A DNA stretch of 64,000 nucleotides. Source: Sporolactobacillus kofuensis (GTDB lineage Bacteria > Bacillota > Bacilli > Bacillales > Sporolactobacillaceae). Below are positions 1 through 8,026 of the stretch, piece by piece. Position 1 is the first letter of the stretch. Every line of letters begins with the position of its first letter. The notes under the pieces are model-generated. The model was given only the letters and a program-made list of their open reading frames with translations. It was not told the DNA's origin and did no database searches. A program made the translations under genes and the position numbers. The stretch covers positions 62,001 to 126,000 of the forward strand of contig NZ_JAMXWN010000006.1 in the NCBI RefSeq assembly GCF_024125425.1. Direction: 5' to 3'.

Positions 1-1263
1 TTGATCACGGTCATAGTTCATCCCGTACTGTGCGCATTTTGGGCTATCCTTCCCGCTCACTGTTGGATATTTGGGTACGTAAGGACCCTCGCTTTACCGA
101 GCAGTTGGTCACTCATGCACCGGATCGAGTCAAGCATCCAACCAAACCGCGCAAATCCAAGCAGAGAACGGCTGCCATGCAAAGCGCAAAACTGTTACGC
201 CAGTCTACTAAGGCGTTCTTGTCAACACCAATGGGCACCGATGATCTGGCCACGCTAGATCACCATTCACTATTACGGCGCGCCCAAGAGCTTGAGCTTC
301 AAAATAATATCCTTAAGCAGGTCAACGATCTCCTAAAAAAAGATCTGGGCATCGATCAACTCCACTTGACCAACAAGGAGAAGATGCAGGTGATTGATGC
401 CCTTCGTGATCAATATCCGCTCAAGGTCTTGCTTCTCGCACTTGAGCTCTCAAAGAGCAGCTACTTCTACCAACACAAGGTGCTTGAGGCTGGGGACAAG
501 TATGCATACGTTCGTGAACGCTTGAAGGTGCTCTTCTCTCAGAACTACTCCAGCTACGGGTATCGCCGAATGCGAGAGGCTCTGCTCGATGAAGGCATTC
601 ATATCTCTGAGAAGGTCATCCGTCGTCTCATGGCCGAGGAGGGTCTGGTCGTCAAGGTGACCCGTTGTCGTAAGTACAGCTCTTATGCGGGCGAGATCAC
701 ACCGGCCGTCGCAAACCTTCTGGAACGCAACTTCAAGGCTGAGAAGCCAAATGAGAAGCTGGTTACCGATATCACTGAGTTCGCGTTTCAAGCCGGTAAG
801 GTCTACCTCTCACCGCTCATTGACTGCTTTGACGGGCAGATCATTAGCTGGTCGATTGGGACAAGCCCGAACGCCGAGCTGGTCTCAACGATGCTTAAAA
901 CAGCTGCGGAATCCATGATCGACGGTGAGAAGCCGATCATCCATTCTGATCGTGGTGCGCACTACCGCTGGCCCATTTGGATCGATCTGATGGGGGAATA
1001 TGGATTCGCGCGTTCCATGTCCAAGAAAGCCTGTACACCGGATAACGCTGCAGCTGAGAGTTTCTTTGGACATCTCAAGACCGAATTCTTCTACAACCGT
1101 TCTTGGCGAGGGGTCTCAATTCAAGGCTTCATGACCGAGCTGGATACCTATATCGAGTGGTATAACACCTGCCGCAAAAAAATTTCTCTAGGAGGTATGA
1201 GCCCATAAGAATACCGTCAGGCCAAAGCTGCCTAATTGTATTGGTCCAAGAAAACGTCCGCAC
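1..1263 (+). mobile_element. Right part of an IS3-family insertion sequence
   Basis: The element is defined by the transposase. The right end is probably near the sequence TGTATTGGTCCAAGAAAACG (from 1237), which resembles IS150-group terminal repeats. The left inverted repeat is outside the window, so the boundary cannot be confirmed. Confidence 0.45.
3..1208 (+). CDS. IS3-family (IS150 group) transposase, 5' end outside window
   Basis: Reading frame open from the left window edge, so the true start lies upstream. The N-terminal part reads like the OrfA helix-turn-helix (HGHSSSRTVRILGYPSRSLLDIW), followed by a leucine-rich linker and an OrfB-type rve/DDE integrase core. The catalytic triad is visible as TDITEF (D), IHSDRG (D) and NAAAESFFG (E). 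OrfA- and OrfB-like parts share one frame, so this is a fused transposase rather than a frameshift pair. The frame ends at TAA (1206-1208) inside the usual C-terminal GGMSPxEYR motif; codons EYRQAKAA and a second TAA (1233-1235) follow in frame, so the last eight residues appear lost through a single-base change. Activity is uncertain. Confidence 0.9.
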   Translation, partial: DHGHSSSRTVRILGYPSRSLLDIWVRKDPRFTEQLVTHAPDRVKHPTKPRKSKQRTAAMQSAKLLRQSTKAFLSTPMGTDDLATLDHHSLLRRAQELELQNNILKQVNDLLKKDLGIDQLHLTNKEKMQVIDALRDQYPLKVLLLALELSKSSYFYQHKVLEAGDKYAYVRERLKVLFSQNYSSYGYRRMREALLDEGIHISEKVIRRLMAEEGLVVKVTRCRKYSSYAGEITPAVANLLERNFKAEKPNEKLVTDITEFAFQAGKVYLSPLIDCFDGQIISWSIGTSPNAELVSTMLKTAAESMIDGEKPIIHSDRGAHYRWPIWIDLMGEYGFARSMSKKACTPDNAAAESFFGHLKTEFFYNRSWRGVSIQGFMTELDTYIEWYNTCRKKISLGGMSP

Positions 1264-1266
1264 GTC

Positions 1267-1705
1267 CAATTGGACACAAATTGAGCATTGCCCCAAACTG
1301 AGCGAGGAACGAGCCAAAAACGCAGTTGAATGGGACAATTTTGCACCAGAACGGGACAAAAAGCTAGAGGAATCGGACACAAATCTGGATAAATCGGACA
1401 CAAAATGAGCATTGCCCCAAACTGAGCGAGGAACGAGCCAAAAACGCAGTTGAATGGGACAATTTTGCACCAGAACGGGACAAAGTTGGATCAGAATCGG
1501 ACAAAAATCTGAATAAATCGGACACAAAATGAGCATTGCCCCAAACTGAGCGAGGAACGAGCCGAAAACGCTGTTGGATGGTACAATTCTGCACCAGAAC
1601 GGGACAAAGTTGGATCAGAATCGGACAAAAATCTGAATAAATTGGACACAAAACGAGCGCTGCTCCAGTCTGAGCGAGGAACGAGCCAAAAATGCTGTTG
1701 AATGG
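1267..1705. repeat. 21-bp phased GGACA word array with 124-bp super-period (array A)
   Basis: The word GAAYSGGACA/GGACAMAAA recurs every 21 bp. An anchor, TTGCCCCAAACTGAGCGAG (19 bp), replaces one unit in six, so the higher-order period is 5x21+19 = 124 bp. The GAGC of the segment GAGCATTGCCCC falls at 1283, 1407, 1531 and (degenerate) 1655, exactly 124 apart. The array lies between the convergent transposase and monooxygenase genes. The minus-strand open frames here are a by-product of stop-free repeats. Confidence 0.9.
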
Positions 1706-1758
1706 ACGCCCATTATATGGAGGGCAAAAAGTCCATCTTAATTGACATTAATAGAAAA

Positions 1759-1790
1759 GCGGAGAGAAAAAATTCAACTTTTCTCTCCGC
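1759..1790 (-). terminator. Intrinsic terminator of the monooxygenase gene
   Basis: GCGGAGAGAAAA (1759-1770) pairs perfectly with TTTTCTCTCCGC (1779-1790). On the minus strand the stem is followed by TTTTC. Confidence 0.7.
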
Positions 1791-1902
1791 TTACTGTTAT
1801 TAAGAAGCTTTTGGGACAGCCTCTTTTATGATGAAATGGCCAATTTTATTTCTACTTATTCAAATGCGTTCAGAATATCCGGACATTTAAACTTAGGACA
1901 AA

Positions 1903-2235
1903 TCATGACTGATCAAAGGAATAATCACGTTCAACTTTACTGATCCGCGTAACAAAAGAGGCGTACCAATCGCTCTTTCCTTTTTTCTGAGCCATTCGGT
2001 GCTCCATGTTCGCTTTCCAACTTCGGATCGCCTCGAGTGTCTCCCAATACGAAACCGTGATACCAAGACCGCGTTCATCACGTACGCTCTCTACCCCTAG
2101 GAAGCCAGGCTGCTTACTTGCGAGCTTAACCATCCATTCGGCTGTTTGATTATAGTCTTCTTCATCATTTGCTGTCCGCTTAGATGTGAAAATAACTGCG
2201 TAATACGGTGGCTTTGGTGTTTGTGCAAAAGATAT
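1903..2235 (-). CDS. Antibiotic biosynthesis monooxygenase (ABM) family protein, apparent AUA start
   Basis: About 110 residues. The conserved core reads TPKPPYYAVIFTS...QPGFLGVESVRD...GITVSYW...WKANMEHRMAQKKG...WYASFVTRISKVERDY, typical of YqjZ-like ABM-fold proteins (small dimeric ferredoxin-like barrels; some degrade heme or oxidise quinols). The expected start codon, just before SFAQTPKPPYY, reads ATA (2235-2233) where relatives should have ATG. A good ribosome site (GAGGGGG) sits 8 nt upstream and an in-frame TAA lies just before it, so no normal start exists upstream; the first internal ATG (2133) would remove a third of the fold. Either a rare AUA start, a start-loss pseudogene or a sequencing error. 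It lies 46 bp downstream of the nitroreductase gene, probably in its operon. Confidence 0.75.
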   Translation of the reverse strand: MSFAQTPKPPYYAVIFTSKRTANDEEDYNQTAEWMVKLASKQPGFLGVESVRDERGLGITVSYWETLEAIRSWKANMEHRMAQKKGKSDWYASFVTRISKVERDYSFDQS

Positions 2236-2281
2236 AGGTGCCGCCCCCTCTTATGGCAAGTATTAACGAACCAGGATGTAT

Positions 2282-3031
2282 TTAATAGGTAAAGAGTCCT
2301 TGTCCTTTTAGTGTATCCATCATTTTTTTCTTATTTTCCGATTGCTTTCCACTGACTGCCTTTGCAATCTGATTGGTGAACGTGTCCACCCGACGATTCG
2401 CATCACGAAGATCGTAATATTGATTGACGTCATGATCGTAAGCTTTTAAATCTTCCAATGGATGCTCAGCAGAATGGTATTCATTTTCAAAATAGACGTT
2501 TTCCTGTGGCAAACGCGGCTTTAGTTGTGGTGACTGATTCGGATAACCGATCGCCATTCCGAATGCCGGGAACGTGTACTTCGGCAGCTTCAAGAGGTCA
2601 ATGACCGCTTGTGGATCATTGAGGATACTGCCAAGATAGACAGCGCCTAAACCAAAACTTTCTGCCGCAACGACAATATTCTGTGCGGCAATCACCGTAT
2701 CACTAAACGCTCTGAAGAAGAAATCGGTAGAGCCCAAAATATCCGTTTGCTGGCCCTTGGCCTCTGCAATTTTGGCATTACGATGCAAATCGACTACGAG
2801 CACGAAAAGACGAGCTGCTTCTGCTATGTAATGTTGGTTACCTATTTTTGCTAACGCCTGCTTTTTAGCCGGATCGGTCACATCAATAATTGAATATTGC
2901 TGGAAAAAGTTGCTTGTGGATGCATGTTGTGCAGCACGAATCAGCAAATTTACTTGTTCCTGCGGAATTTGTTGATCAGTGAAACTGCGTATGCTGCGAT
3001 GGTTTAACAGCTGCTTAATCGTTTCGTTCAT
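2282..3031 (-). CDS. NADPH-dependent nitroreductase / flavin reductase, NfsA-FRP type
   Basis: 249 residues, the usual size of NfsA/FRP oxidoreductases. The N-terminal HRSIRSFTDQQIP motif is the FMN-binding signature of the nitroreductase fold. AAQHASTSNFFQQYSIIDV and the long C-terminal half with GLGAVYLGSILND and GMAIGYP are typical of the NfsA branch. It should reduce nitro compounds, quinones or free flavin with NADPH in the cytosol. It is followed 46 bp later by the ABM monooxygenase gene on the same strand, suggesting a small redox operon. Substrate unknown. Confidence 0.88.
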   Translation of the reverse strand: MNETIKQLLNHRSIRSFTDQQIPQEQVNLLIRAAQHASTSNFFQQYSIIDVTDPAKKQALAKIGNQHYIAEAARLFVLVVDLHRNAKIAEAKGQQTDILGSTDFFFRAFSDTVIAAQNIVVAAESFGLGAVYLGSILNDPQAVIDLLKLPKYTFPAFGMAIGYPNQSPQLKPRLPQENVYFENEYHSAEHPLEDLKAYDHDVNQYYDLRDANRRVDTFTNQIAKAVSGKQSENKKKMMDTLKGQGLFTY

Positions 3032-3225
3032 CGTTCACGCTCTACTCCTTTACGTTGTAACTTCAAAAGCTGACCTTTGGGTACCTAACTGCACTGATTA
3101 TAACATTTGCGCATCATAGATTCAGGGGTGGTGTTCGTAAAAGACAAGGGCAATGATTTATTCGGTTTATTCATCAATGGAGTGGTGCAAAAGATTGAAT
3201 ACTTTAAAAAATAACAAAACATATC

Positions 3226-3254
3226 TTGACACTCCATCGTATATTTGTTATAAA
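3226..3254 (+). promoter_or_regulatory. Sigma-A promoter of the araT leader transcript
   Basis: TTGACA (3226-3231), 17-bp spacer, TATAAA (3249-3254). Near-consensus housekeeping promoter about 30 bp before the leader peptide start. Confidence 0.85.
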
Positions 3255-3285
3255 TGTAGTCACTAACTCAAAGGAGTTTTATCTG

Positions 3286-3357
3286 ATGATTGATCTTAGA
3301 TCTAACAAACTCCAATCGAATACTGTTTATTATTACTACTTTGGTTTCTTTCGTTAG
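3286..3357 (+). CDS. Aromatic leader peptide of the araT operon
   Basis: A 23-codon open frame starting ATG (3286), with AAAGGAG (3270-3276) 9 nt upstream and TAG at 3355-3357. Its second half reads VYYYYFGFFR: four consecutive Tyr codons (3328-3339) and three Phe codons within eight codons. Such clustering of aromatic codons immediately before a stem-loop and terminator is the hallmark of a ribosome-stalling attenuator leader peptide. The downstream gene is an aromatic aminotransferase, which fits the codon content. The sequence reading is certain; translation and function are inferred. Confidence 0.85.
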   Translation: MIDLRSNKLQSNTVYYYYFGFFR

Positions 3358-3545
3358 TGTTTGCATTCGCTTCAAGGGATGCAAACACTTCTGCAGAAGG
3401 CTTGCATCCATGCGGAAACCAAGGTGGTATGATTAATCTTGGAAAAATAACCACATGGATCATCATCAATAATCCGTGTGGTTTTTATTTTATGGAAAAG
3501 ATTCCGGAACACCCACGGTTTATTGAGACCGTGGGTGTTTTTTTA
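3357..3545 (+). promoter_or_regulatory. Multi-segment transcription attenuator with two tandem terminators
   Basis: Segments: 1 GTGTTTGCAT (3357-3366), 2 GGATGCAAACAC (3377-3388), 3 TTGCATCCATG (3402-3412), 4 ACCACATGGAT (3450-3460), 5 ATCCGTGTGGT (3472-3482) followed by TTTTATTTT, 6 AACACCCACGGT (3508-3519), 7 ACCGTGGGTGTT (3528-3539) followed by a T run. Pairs 4:5 and 6:7 are intrinsic terminators. 1:2 (10 bp), 3:4 (7 bp, plus TGGT 3425-3428 with ACCA) and 5:6 (8 bp with one bulge) form the alternative fold; 2:3 (8 bp) belongs with the terminators. Stalling on the Tyr codons leaves 1 free and favours readthrough; finishing the peptide covers 1 and favours termination. Confidence 0.75.
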
Positions 3546-3568
3546 CAAATTGGGGAAAAGGGGAACTC

Positions 3569-4768
3569 ATGATGACACATGCATTAGTCAGTAAGATGAA
3601 GAAGGAATTGAGTTTGATTCAGCCGTCCGACATTCTGAAATTCGATCAGGAGGCTTCGGGAATTCCGGGAATTATTAAGTTGACCATCGGCGAACCGGAT
3701 TTCAATACACCGGAACATGTGAAAGAGGCAGGAAAACGCAGTATTGATCATAACCGCAGCCATTACGCGCCGCCGAACGGAACTCCCGAGCTACGCCAAG
3801 CCATCAGTCACTTTCTTGAAAAAAAATATGGTTTGTTCTACAATGCGGATCATGAAATACTTGTCACGGCAGGTGCAACTGAGGCGATTTACACCGTGCT
3901 CACCTCGATTTTGAATCCGGGAGACAAGGTGCTGATACCAACGCCGATCTTCCCACTCTACATTCCGGACACATTACTAGCCAAGGCAGAACCGGTGTTC
4001 ATGGATACCTCGAAAAACGGTTTCGTGCTTTCGCCAGAATTACTTGAGCAGACGCTCGCAGAACATGGCGATGCCGTTAAAGCAGTGATTTTCAACTTCC
4101 CGTGTAACCCGACCGGCGTCACGTACCGACGTGACCAGATCGAAGCACTGGCGAATGTATTGAAAAAACATGATATTTTCGTGATTTGTGATGATATTTA
4201 CAGTGAACTGACCTACGGTGACCGGCATGTGTCGATGGCTGAATACCTCCCGGATCAGGCGATTGTGATCAACGGTGCATCGAAATCGCATGCGATGACC
4301 GGCTGGCGGATTGGCTTTATCTGCGCGCCGGCAGTGATTGCAACCGAGCTTGGCAAGATCCATCAATTCACGATTACGTCAACGGCAACAGTTGCCCAAG
4401 ATGCGGCACTGGAAGCTTTTGAAAACGGGATGGATGATGGCATCCGAATGCGTGCCGAATATGAGAAAAGACGCGATTTTGTCTATGAAGCAATGAGAAA
4501 AATTGGTTTTGGCTGTGTGAAGCCGGAAGGGGCATTTTATCTGTTTGCCAAGATCCCGGATCACATGATCCAAAACAGTATGGCGTTCAGTAGGGATTTG
4601 GCACGTAAAGCGAGGGTTGCCGTCATTCCTGGCGGATCATTTGGACCGGGCGGTGAAGGCTACATTCGAATCAGCTACGCGGCAAGTATGGAACAGCTGC
4701 ACGAAGCGATGCACCGGATCGCTGAATATGCAGCAAAAATTGAAGAAGCGCAAGGGAGTGTTCAGTAA
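3569..4768 (+). CDS. araT: Aromatic amino acid aminotransferase, AraT-like (PLP class I)
   Basis: 399 residues, fold-type I aminotransferase. Seen: LTIGEPDFNTPEHV near the N-terminus, the SHYAPPNG stretch, FPCNPTGV for cofactor contact and SKSHAMTGWR holding the PLP lysine (Lys239). The sequence resembles the lactic acid bacterial AraT group, which exchanges the amino group between Phe, Tyr or Trp and 2-oxoglutarate; this assignment is from family resemblance, supported by the Tyr/Phe-rich leader peptide upstream. An AGGGG ribosome site precedes ATG 3569. It overlaps the next gene by one base (TAATG), so translation is probably coupled. Other class I aminotransferase specificities are possible. 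Confidence 0.82.
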   Translation: MMTHALVSKMKKELSLIQPSDILKFDQEASGIPGIIKLTIGEPDFNTPEHVKEAGKRSIDHNRSHYAPPNGTPELRQAISHFLEKKYGLFYNADHEILVTAGATEAIYTVLTSILNPGDKVLIPTPIFPLYIPDTLLAKAEPVFMDTSKNGFVLSPELLEQTLAEHGDAVKAVIFNFPCNPTGVTYRRDQIEALANVLKKHDIFVICDDIYSELTYGDRHVSMAEYLPDQAIVINGASKSHAMTGWRIGFICAPAVIATELGKIHQFTITSTATVAQDAALEAFENGMDDGIRMRAEYEKRRDFVYEAMRKIGFGCVKPEGAFYLFAKIPDHMIQNSMAFSRDLARKARVAVIPGGSFGPGGEGYIRISYAASMEQLHEAMHRIAEYAAKIEEAQGSVQ

Positions 4769-5775
4769 TGAAAATCATTATGTTTAGTGTTCGGGCTGAT
4801 GAAGAATCAGCAATTCAGGCATGGGCAGAAAAAACAGGCGTTCAGGTGGATACCAATCAACTGGAACTGGATGCGGAAACGGCCAAGCTGACGAAGGACT
4901 ATGACGGCATCGTCATTCAGCAGCGCAATCATCTCAGCGACCCTGCAATTTATGAGACGCTTGAAAAAAATGGACTAAAGCAGCTGGCTTTACGTACAGC
5001 TGGTTATGACATCGTTGATCTTGAACAGGCATCCGCTCATGGCCTGATTATTACCAATGTGCCTGCCTATTCGCCAAATTCAGTGGCCGAACTGGCACTT
5101 ACCCAGGCGATGCGATTGATCCGCAATTTGGAACTTTTCGATGAGCGTGGCAGACAGCAAGACTTCCGCTGGGCAGGACTCATGGCGCGTGAGATCCGCT
5201 CGTTGACGGTCGGCATTATTGGTGCCGGCCGCATCGGCGGGACGGCCGCCCGATTATTTAAAGGACTTGGTGCAACAGTAATCGCCAACGATATTGTCGA
5301 GCGCGATGACCTGAAGGATGTACTGACCTATGTCTCTAAGGAAGAACTTTTAAAAACCGCAGATGTGATCACTTTGCATGTGCCATTGATGGATTCCACA
5401 ACCCACCTTATTGATGCTGATGCACTGGCGTTGATCAAGCCGGATGCAGTATTGGTTAATGCTTCGCGTGGACCAGTTGTCGACACCGATGCGCTGATCC
5501 AAGCCCTTCAAAACAAAAAAATTGCGGGCGCAGCACTCGATACATTGGATGGCGAAGAGTATTTCTTCAATCATGACCTGCGGGGCAAAGAACTTCCAAG
5601 TGAGCAGCTCAAAACCTTGCGTGCATTGCCAAATGTGCTGATTACGCCACATATTGGGTTCTATACGAATCTCGCTGTGCAGAACATGGTCGAGATCAGC
5701 CTGAATGATGTGCTTGCGATTCTTAAAACCGGGCAGAGCGAGCATCAAGTCAACCAAGTAGCGGTGGAACACTGA
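4768..5775 (+). CDS. D-2-hydroxyacid dehydrogenase (D-lactate / D-phenyllactate type)
   Basis: 335 residues, the standard length of the D-LDH/D-hydroxyisocaproate dehydrogenase family. Rossmann motif GIIGAGRIGG, then VNASRGPVVDT (substrate-binding Arg), ALDTLDGEE (Glu) and ITPHIGFYT with the catalytic His295. The family reduces 2-oxoacids to D-2-hydroxyacids with NADH. Starting in the stop codon of araT, it is likely made in fixed ratio with the aminotransferase; together they would turn Phe into phenylpyruvate and then D-phenyllactate. Lactate or branched-chain hydroxyacids remain possible products because specificity cannot be read from the sequence. Confidence 0.88.
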   Translation: MKIIMFSVRADEESAIQAWAEKTGVQVDTNQLELDAETAKLTKDYDGIVIQQRNHLSDPAIYETLEKNGLKQLALRTAGYDIVDLEQASAHGLIITNVPAYSPNSVAELALTQAMRLIRNLELFDERGRQQDFRWAGLMAREIRSLTVGIIGAGRIGGTAARLFKGLGATVIANDIVERDDLKDVLTYVSKEELLKTADVITLHVPLMDSTTHLIDADALALIKPDAVLVNASRGPVVDTDALIQALQNKKIAGAALDTLDGEEYFFNHDLRGKELPSEQLKTLRALPNVLITPHIGFYTNLAVQNMVEISLNDVLAILKTGQSEHQVNQVAVEH

Positions 5776-5856
5776 TACTGACGCTGCTCTAAAAAGAATG
5801 GCGACCCGTTGCTCGTCGTTTCATTAATAACTACCAAGTGAATAATGGCTTACAGA

Positions 5857-5893
5857 AAAGAACGGCTCAAATCATTTGCAGCCGTTCTTTTTT
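5857..5893 (+). terminator. Terminator of the araT operon
   Basis: AAAGAACGGCT and AGCCGTTCTTT form a stem with a 12-nt loop, followed by a T run. The bases between 5776 and 5856 hold nothing recognisable. Confidence 0.85.
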
Positions 5894-5979
5894 GCTTAAT
5901 AGATCTAGAACGCGAGAAATTTAACCAATATCCGGTTAATTTGTCTCTGGATCAGTATCGTTACGGTCGGAGCAATTAG

Positions 5980-6180
5980 ACGTATACCAAATCGAGTGCG
6001 GCACTTGGTCTGCTTTTAGAACATCGTGGCGGTATTCGCAGTGCAGAAAAATTTTTGAAAAGCTATTATCATTACTCTAAGTATAAAGAAGTCTATACCA
6101 ATGAATTTGTCCGTTTTACGAAGGCATACGTAAAACTTAAGCACAACTCAGCATTTAAGGGTTGGCTGTCTTTGAATTGA
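5980..6180 (+). pseudogene. Gene fragment of unknown identity
   Basis: A 66-codon stretch after a TAG (5977-5979), without a good start or ribosome site, reading SSAALGLLLEHRGGIRSAEK, then a Lys/Tyr-rich segment, and ending KHNSAFKGWLSLN before TGA. The composition looks protein-like but I do not recognise the family. Probably the 3' remnant of a lost gene. Confidence 0.35.
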
Positions 6181-6208
6181 CCGGAGGAAAAACGATAATC
6201 AAACGTAA

Positions 6209-6243
6209 ACAAGCACATGACCGTTAACCGGCCATGTGCTTGT
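6209..6243 (-). terminator. Terminator downstream of bioY
   Basis: ACAAGCACATG (6209-6219) pairs with CATGTGCTTGT (6233-6243); on the minus strand a weak T-rich tail follows. Confidence 0.65.
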
Positions 6244-6261
6244 TAGGGGAATAGAAAGTTT

Positions 6262-6828
6262 TTACGCCGCCGTTTGCTGTTTGCCAGTGGTAATTAGCCC
6301 AAATTTAGTCAGTCGCTGACGGACACGAATACCAACAAAGCTTGCAATTAGGGCTTTAAGGATACCCACGATCAAGAATGGGTAGACGCCAATAGCTAAG
6401 GCTTTAGACCATGAGAGATCCAGAACGAGCTTCAATTGCATCGTTCCTATGGCAAGGGTGACGAGCATACCTACAATATTAGCAAGGATTGCCATAGGCA
6501 TGTTGAACTTTGTGCGCTCCAGGATAAACCCGGTGACAAAGGCAGTCACGATGAAACCAATGATGTAGCCGCCGGAAGGACCAAGGATGACACTCAATCC
6601 ACCGCTCATCCCAGCAAATACGGGTAGACCGATCGCTCCGAGTCCAGCATAAACCAACATAGAGGCGGTACCATATCGGCTTCCTAGAATAGTAGCTGTC
6701 AATCCAACTGCAAGTGTTTGTCCACTGATCGGGATAATCGGCAGTGGAATGTTCACCTGTGCAAGAATGGCTGTAATCGCCGCAAATAATGCGCATAGAA
6801 TAAGATTTTTTAGTTTTATATGATTCAT
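6262..6828 (-). CDS. bioY: BioY biotin transporter, ECF S-component
   Basis: 188 residues, hydrophobic throughout with about six membrane segments, the normal size of BioY. The N-terminal IPLPIIPISGQTLAVGLTATILGSRYG and later LGPSGGYIIGFI are BioY signatures. It binds biotin at the membrane and works with a shared ECF energising module (EcfA/A'/T), not encoded here. No biotin synthesis genes are adjacent, so the cell may rely on uptake. A BirA-type palindrome directly upstream indicates repression by biotin-loaded BirA. Confidence 0.93.
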   Translation of the reverse strand: MNHIKLKNLILCALFAAITAILAQVNIPLPIIPISGQTLAVGLTATILGSRYGTASMLVYAGLGAIGLPVFAGMSGGLSVILGPSGGYIIGFIVTAFVTGFILERTKFNMPMAILANIVGMLVTLAIGTMQLKLVLDLSWSKALAIGVYPFLIVGILKALIASFVGIRVRQRLTKFGLITTGKQQTAA

Positions 6829-6849
6829 TGACTACGTCTCCTTATAAAT

Positions 6850-6880
6850 ATGTTAACCAAAACAATTATTAGGTTAACAT
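6850..6880 (-). promoter_or_regulatory. BirA (biotin repressor) operator
   Basis: Inverted repeat TGTTAACC (6851-6858), 13-bp spacer, GGTTAACA (6872-6879), extended by flanking AT pairs. This matches the TTAACC-spacer-GGTTAA form of Firmicute BirA sites and lies about 25 bp before the bioY start. Confidence 0.85.
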
Positions 6881-7029
6881 ATATTTTGATGAATGACTAG
6901 GTTTTTTATAAGGAGATTAATGATTATTTATGTATAAAGAGTCATTATTATTTCGTAGACAAGTAGGACTATTTATTATATCGTTCACTTTATAGCATCT
7001 TGATTGGGATTCGAAAAGAGGGAATGGAC

Positions 7030-7719
7030 ATGGAGCAGCGGAAGGCGACGATAAGAACGGCATGCGTTGAAGCACTGCCCTTGGCAATTGCGATTGCTGC
7101 CTATGGGCTATCTTATGGGGTACTGGCAACACAGGTTGATTTTAACGCACTAACTGCAGTTCTGATGTCTGTGCTCGTTTTTTCCGGATCCGCTCAGCTT
7201 GTTGCCGTAGCAATGCTTGCCGGAGGTGCGGGACTTACAAGTGTATTATTGACTGTTGTTTTATTGAATTTGCGGAATCTGCTCTATGGGGCGGCATTGG
7301 CCGACGGACTTGGTCCGGCAAAAAAATGGACCAGCCTGCTCGCATTTGGGATTACGGATGAACCTTTTGTACTTGCCAGCAGCCGATTTCAAAAGGTAGG
7401 ACCGGATCCGCTCTATTTTGCAGTTGTTGCAGGGATTTTTTATATCGCCTGGATTTTTTCTTCACTAACTGGAGCTTTAATCGGTGATCATCTTGATCCG
7501 CAAAAGTTTGGCCTCGATTTAGCGTTTCCAGTCACGTTTGCAGCGCTGCTTGTTCCTGGATTGAAAGGGAAGCCGGTCATCGGAACAGCTCTAGCGGCAG
7601 TGCTTATGGCACTGTGCCTTGAATGGTTCAAACCGGGTAATGAATTAACGATCATCATTACGGGCCTTCTCGCACCACTTGTCGGACTCTTTATGCACAG
7701 GAGGAGCGATCATGGTTAA
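7030..7719 (+). CDS. azlC: AzlC-type branched-chain amino acid exporter, large subunit
   Basis: About 230 residues with several membrane spans. LAIAIAAYGLSYGVLATQ, FSGSAQLVAVAML and NLRNLLYGAAL are AzlC landmarks. AzlC and AzlD together export branched-chain amino acids or their toxic analogues. The start at ATG 7030 is chosen because AGAGGG (7016-7022) lies seven bases upstream; ATG 7024 is too close to it. The stop overlaps azlD by eight bases. Confidence 0.9.
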   Translation: MEQRKATIRTACVEALPLAIAIAAYGLSYGVLATQVDFNALTAVLMSVLVFSGSAQLVAVAMLAGGAGLTSVLLTVVLLNLRNLLYGAALADGLGPAKKWTSLLAFGITDEPFVLASSRFQKVGPDPLYFAVVAGIFYIAWIFSSLTGALIGDHLDPQKFGLDLAFPVTFAALLVPGLKGKPVIGTALAAVLMALCLEWFKPGNELTIIITGLLAPLVGLFMHRRSDHG

Positions 7720-8026
7720 TCAATGGATTTTAATTGGCGTGCTTGCAGTTGCCACCTATGTTTCACGAGTGCTGGGGCTAACCGTCATGGCCGGACGGGA
7801 ATTAAATCCGGCCGTTCGTCTTTATTTTAATTACGTTCCTACAGCGATTATCGTCGCGCTGATTGTCAAACAAATTTTCATACCTTCAGGCGGTCATCTT
7901 GTTTTGTCATTGCCGGTGCTCGCTGCCTGTCTTGCCGGAGCGCTTGCAATTCTATTGTTTAAAAAATTCTTGCCATCGGTTGTGGCCGGCGTTGTGGTGG
8001 GCTTGTTGGTACGTTATTTTTTATGA
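7712..8026 (+). CDS. azlD: AzlD-type transporter small subunit
   Basis: 104 residues, four hydrophobic segments, the expected size and position for AzlD. It begins VNQWILIGVLAVATYVSRVLGL and contains FNYVPTAIIVALIVKQIF, typical of the family. ATG 7712 has AGGAGG (7699-7704) at normal distance, and lies inside the end of azlC, so the two subunits are translationally coupled. No regulator gene (azlB) is adjacent. The 150 bp after the stop show nothing clear. Confidence 0.88.
   Translation: MVNQWILIGVLAVATYVSRVLGLTVMAGRELNPAVRLYFNYVPTAIIVALIVKQIFIPSGGHLVLSLPVLAACLAGALAILLFKKFLPSVVAGVVVGLLVRYFL

Noticed and set aside
3415-3460. T-box riboswitch, because of AAGGTGGTA near 3421 and a terminator after it
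   Set aside because: The ACCGCG part of the T-box motif and a recognisable Stem I/specifier arrangement are missing. The leader peptide and complementary segments explain the region better.
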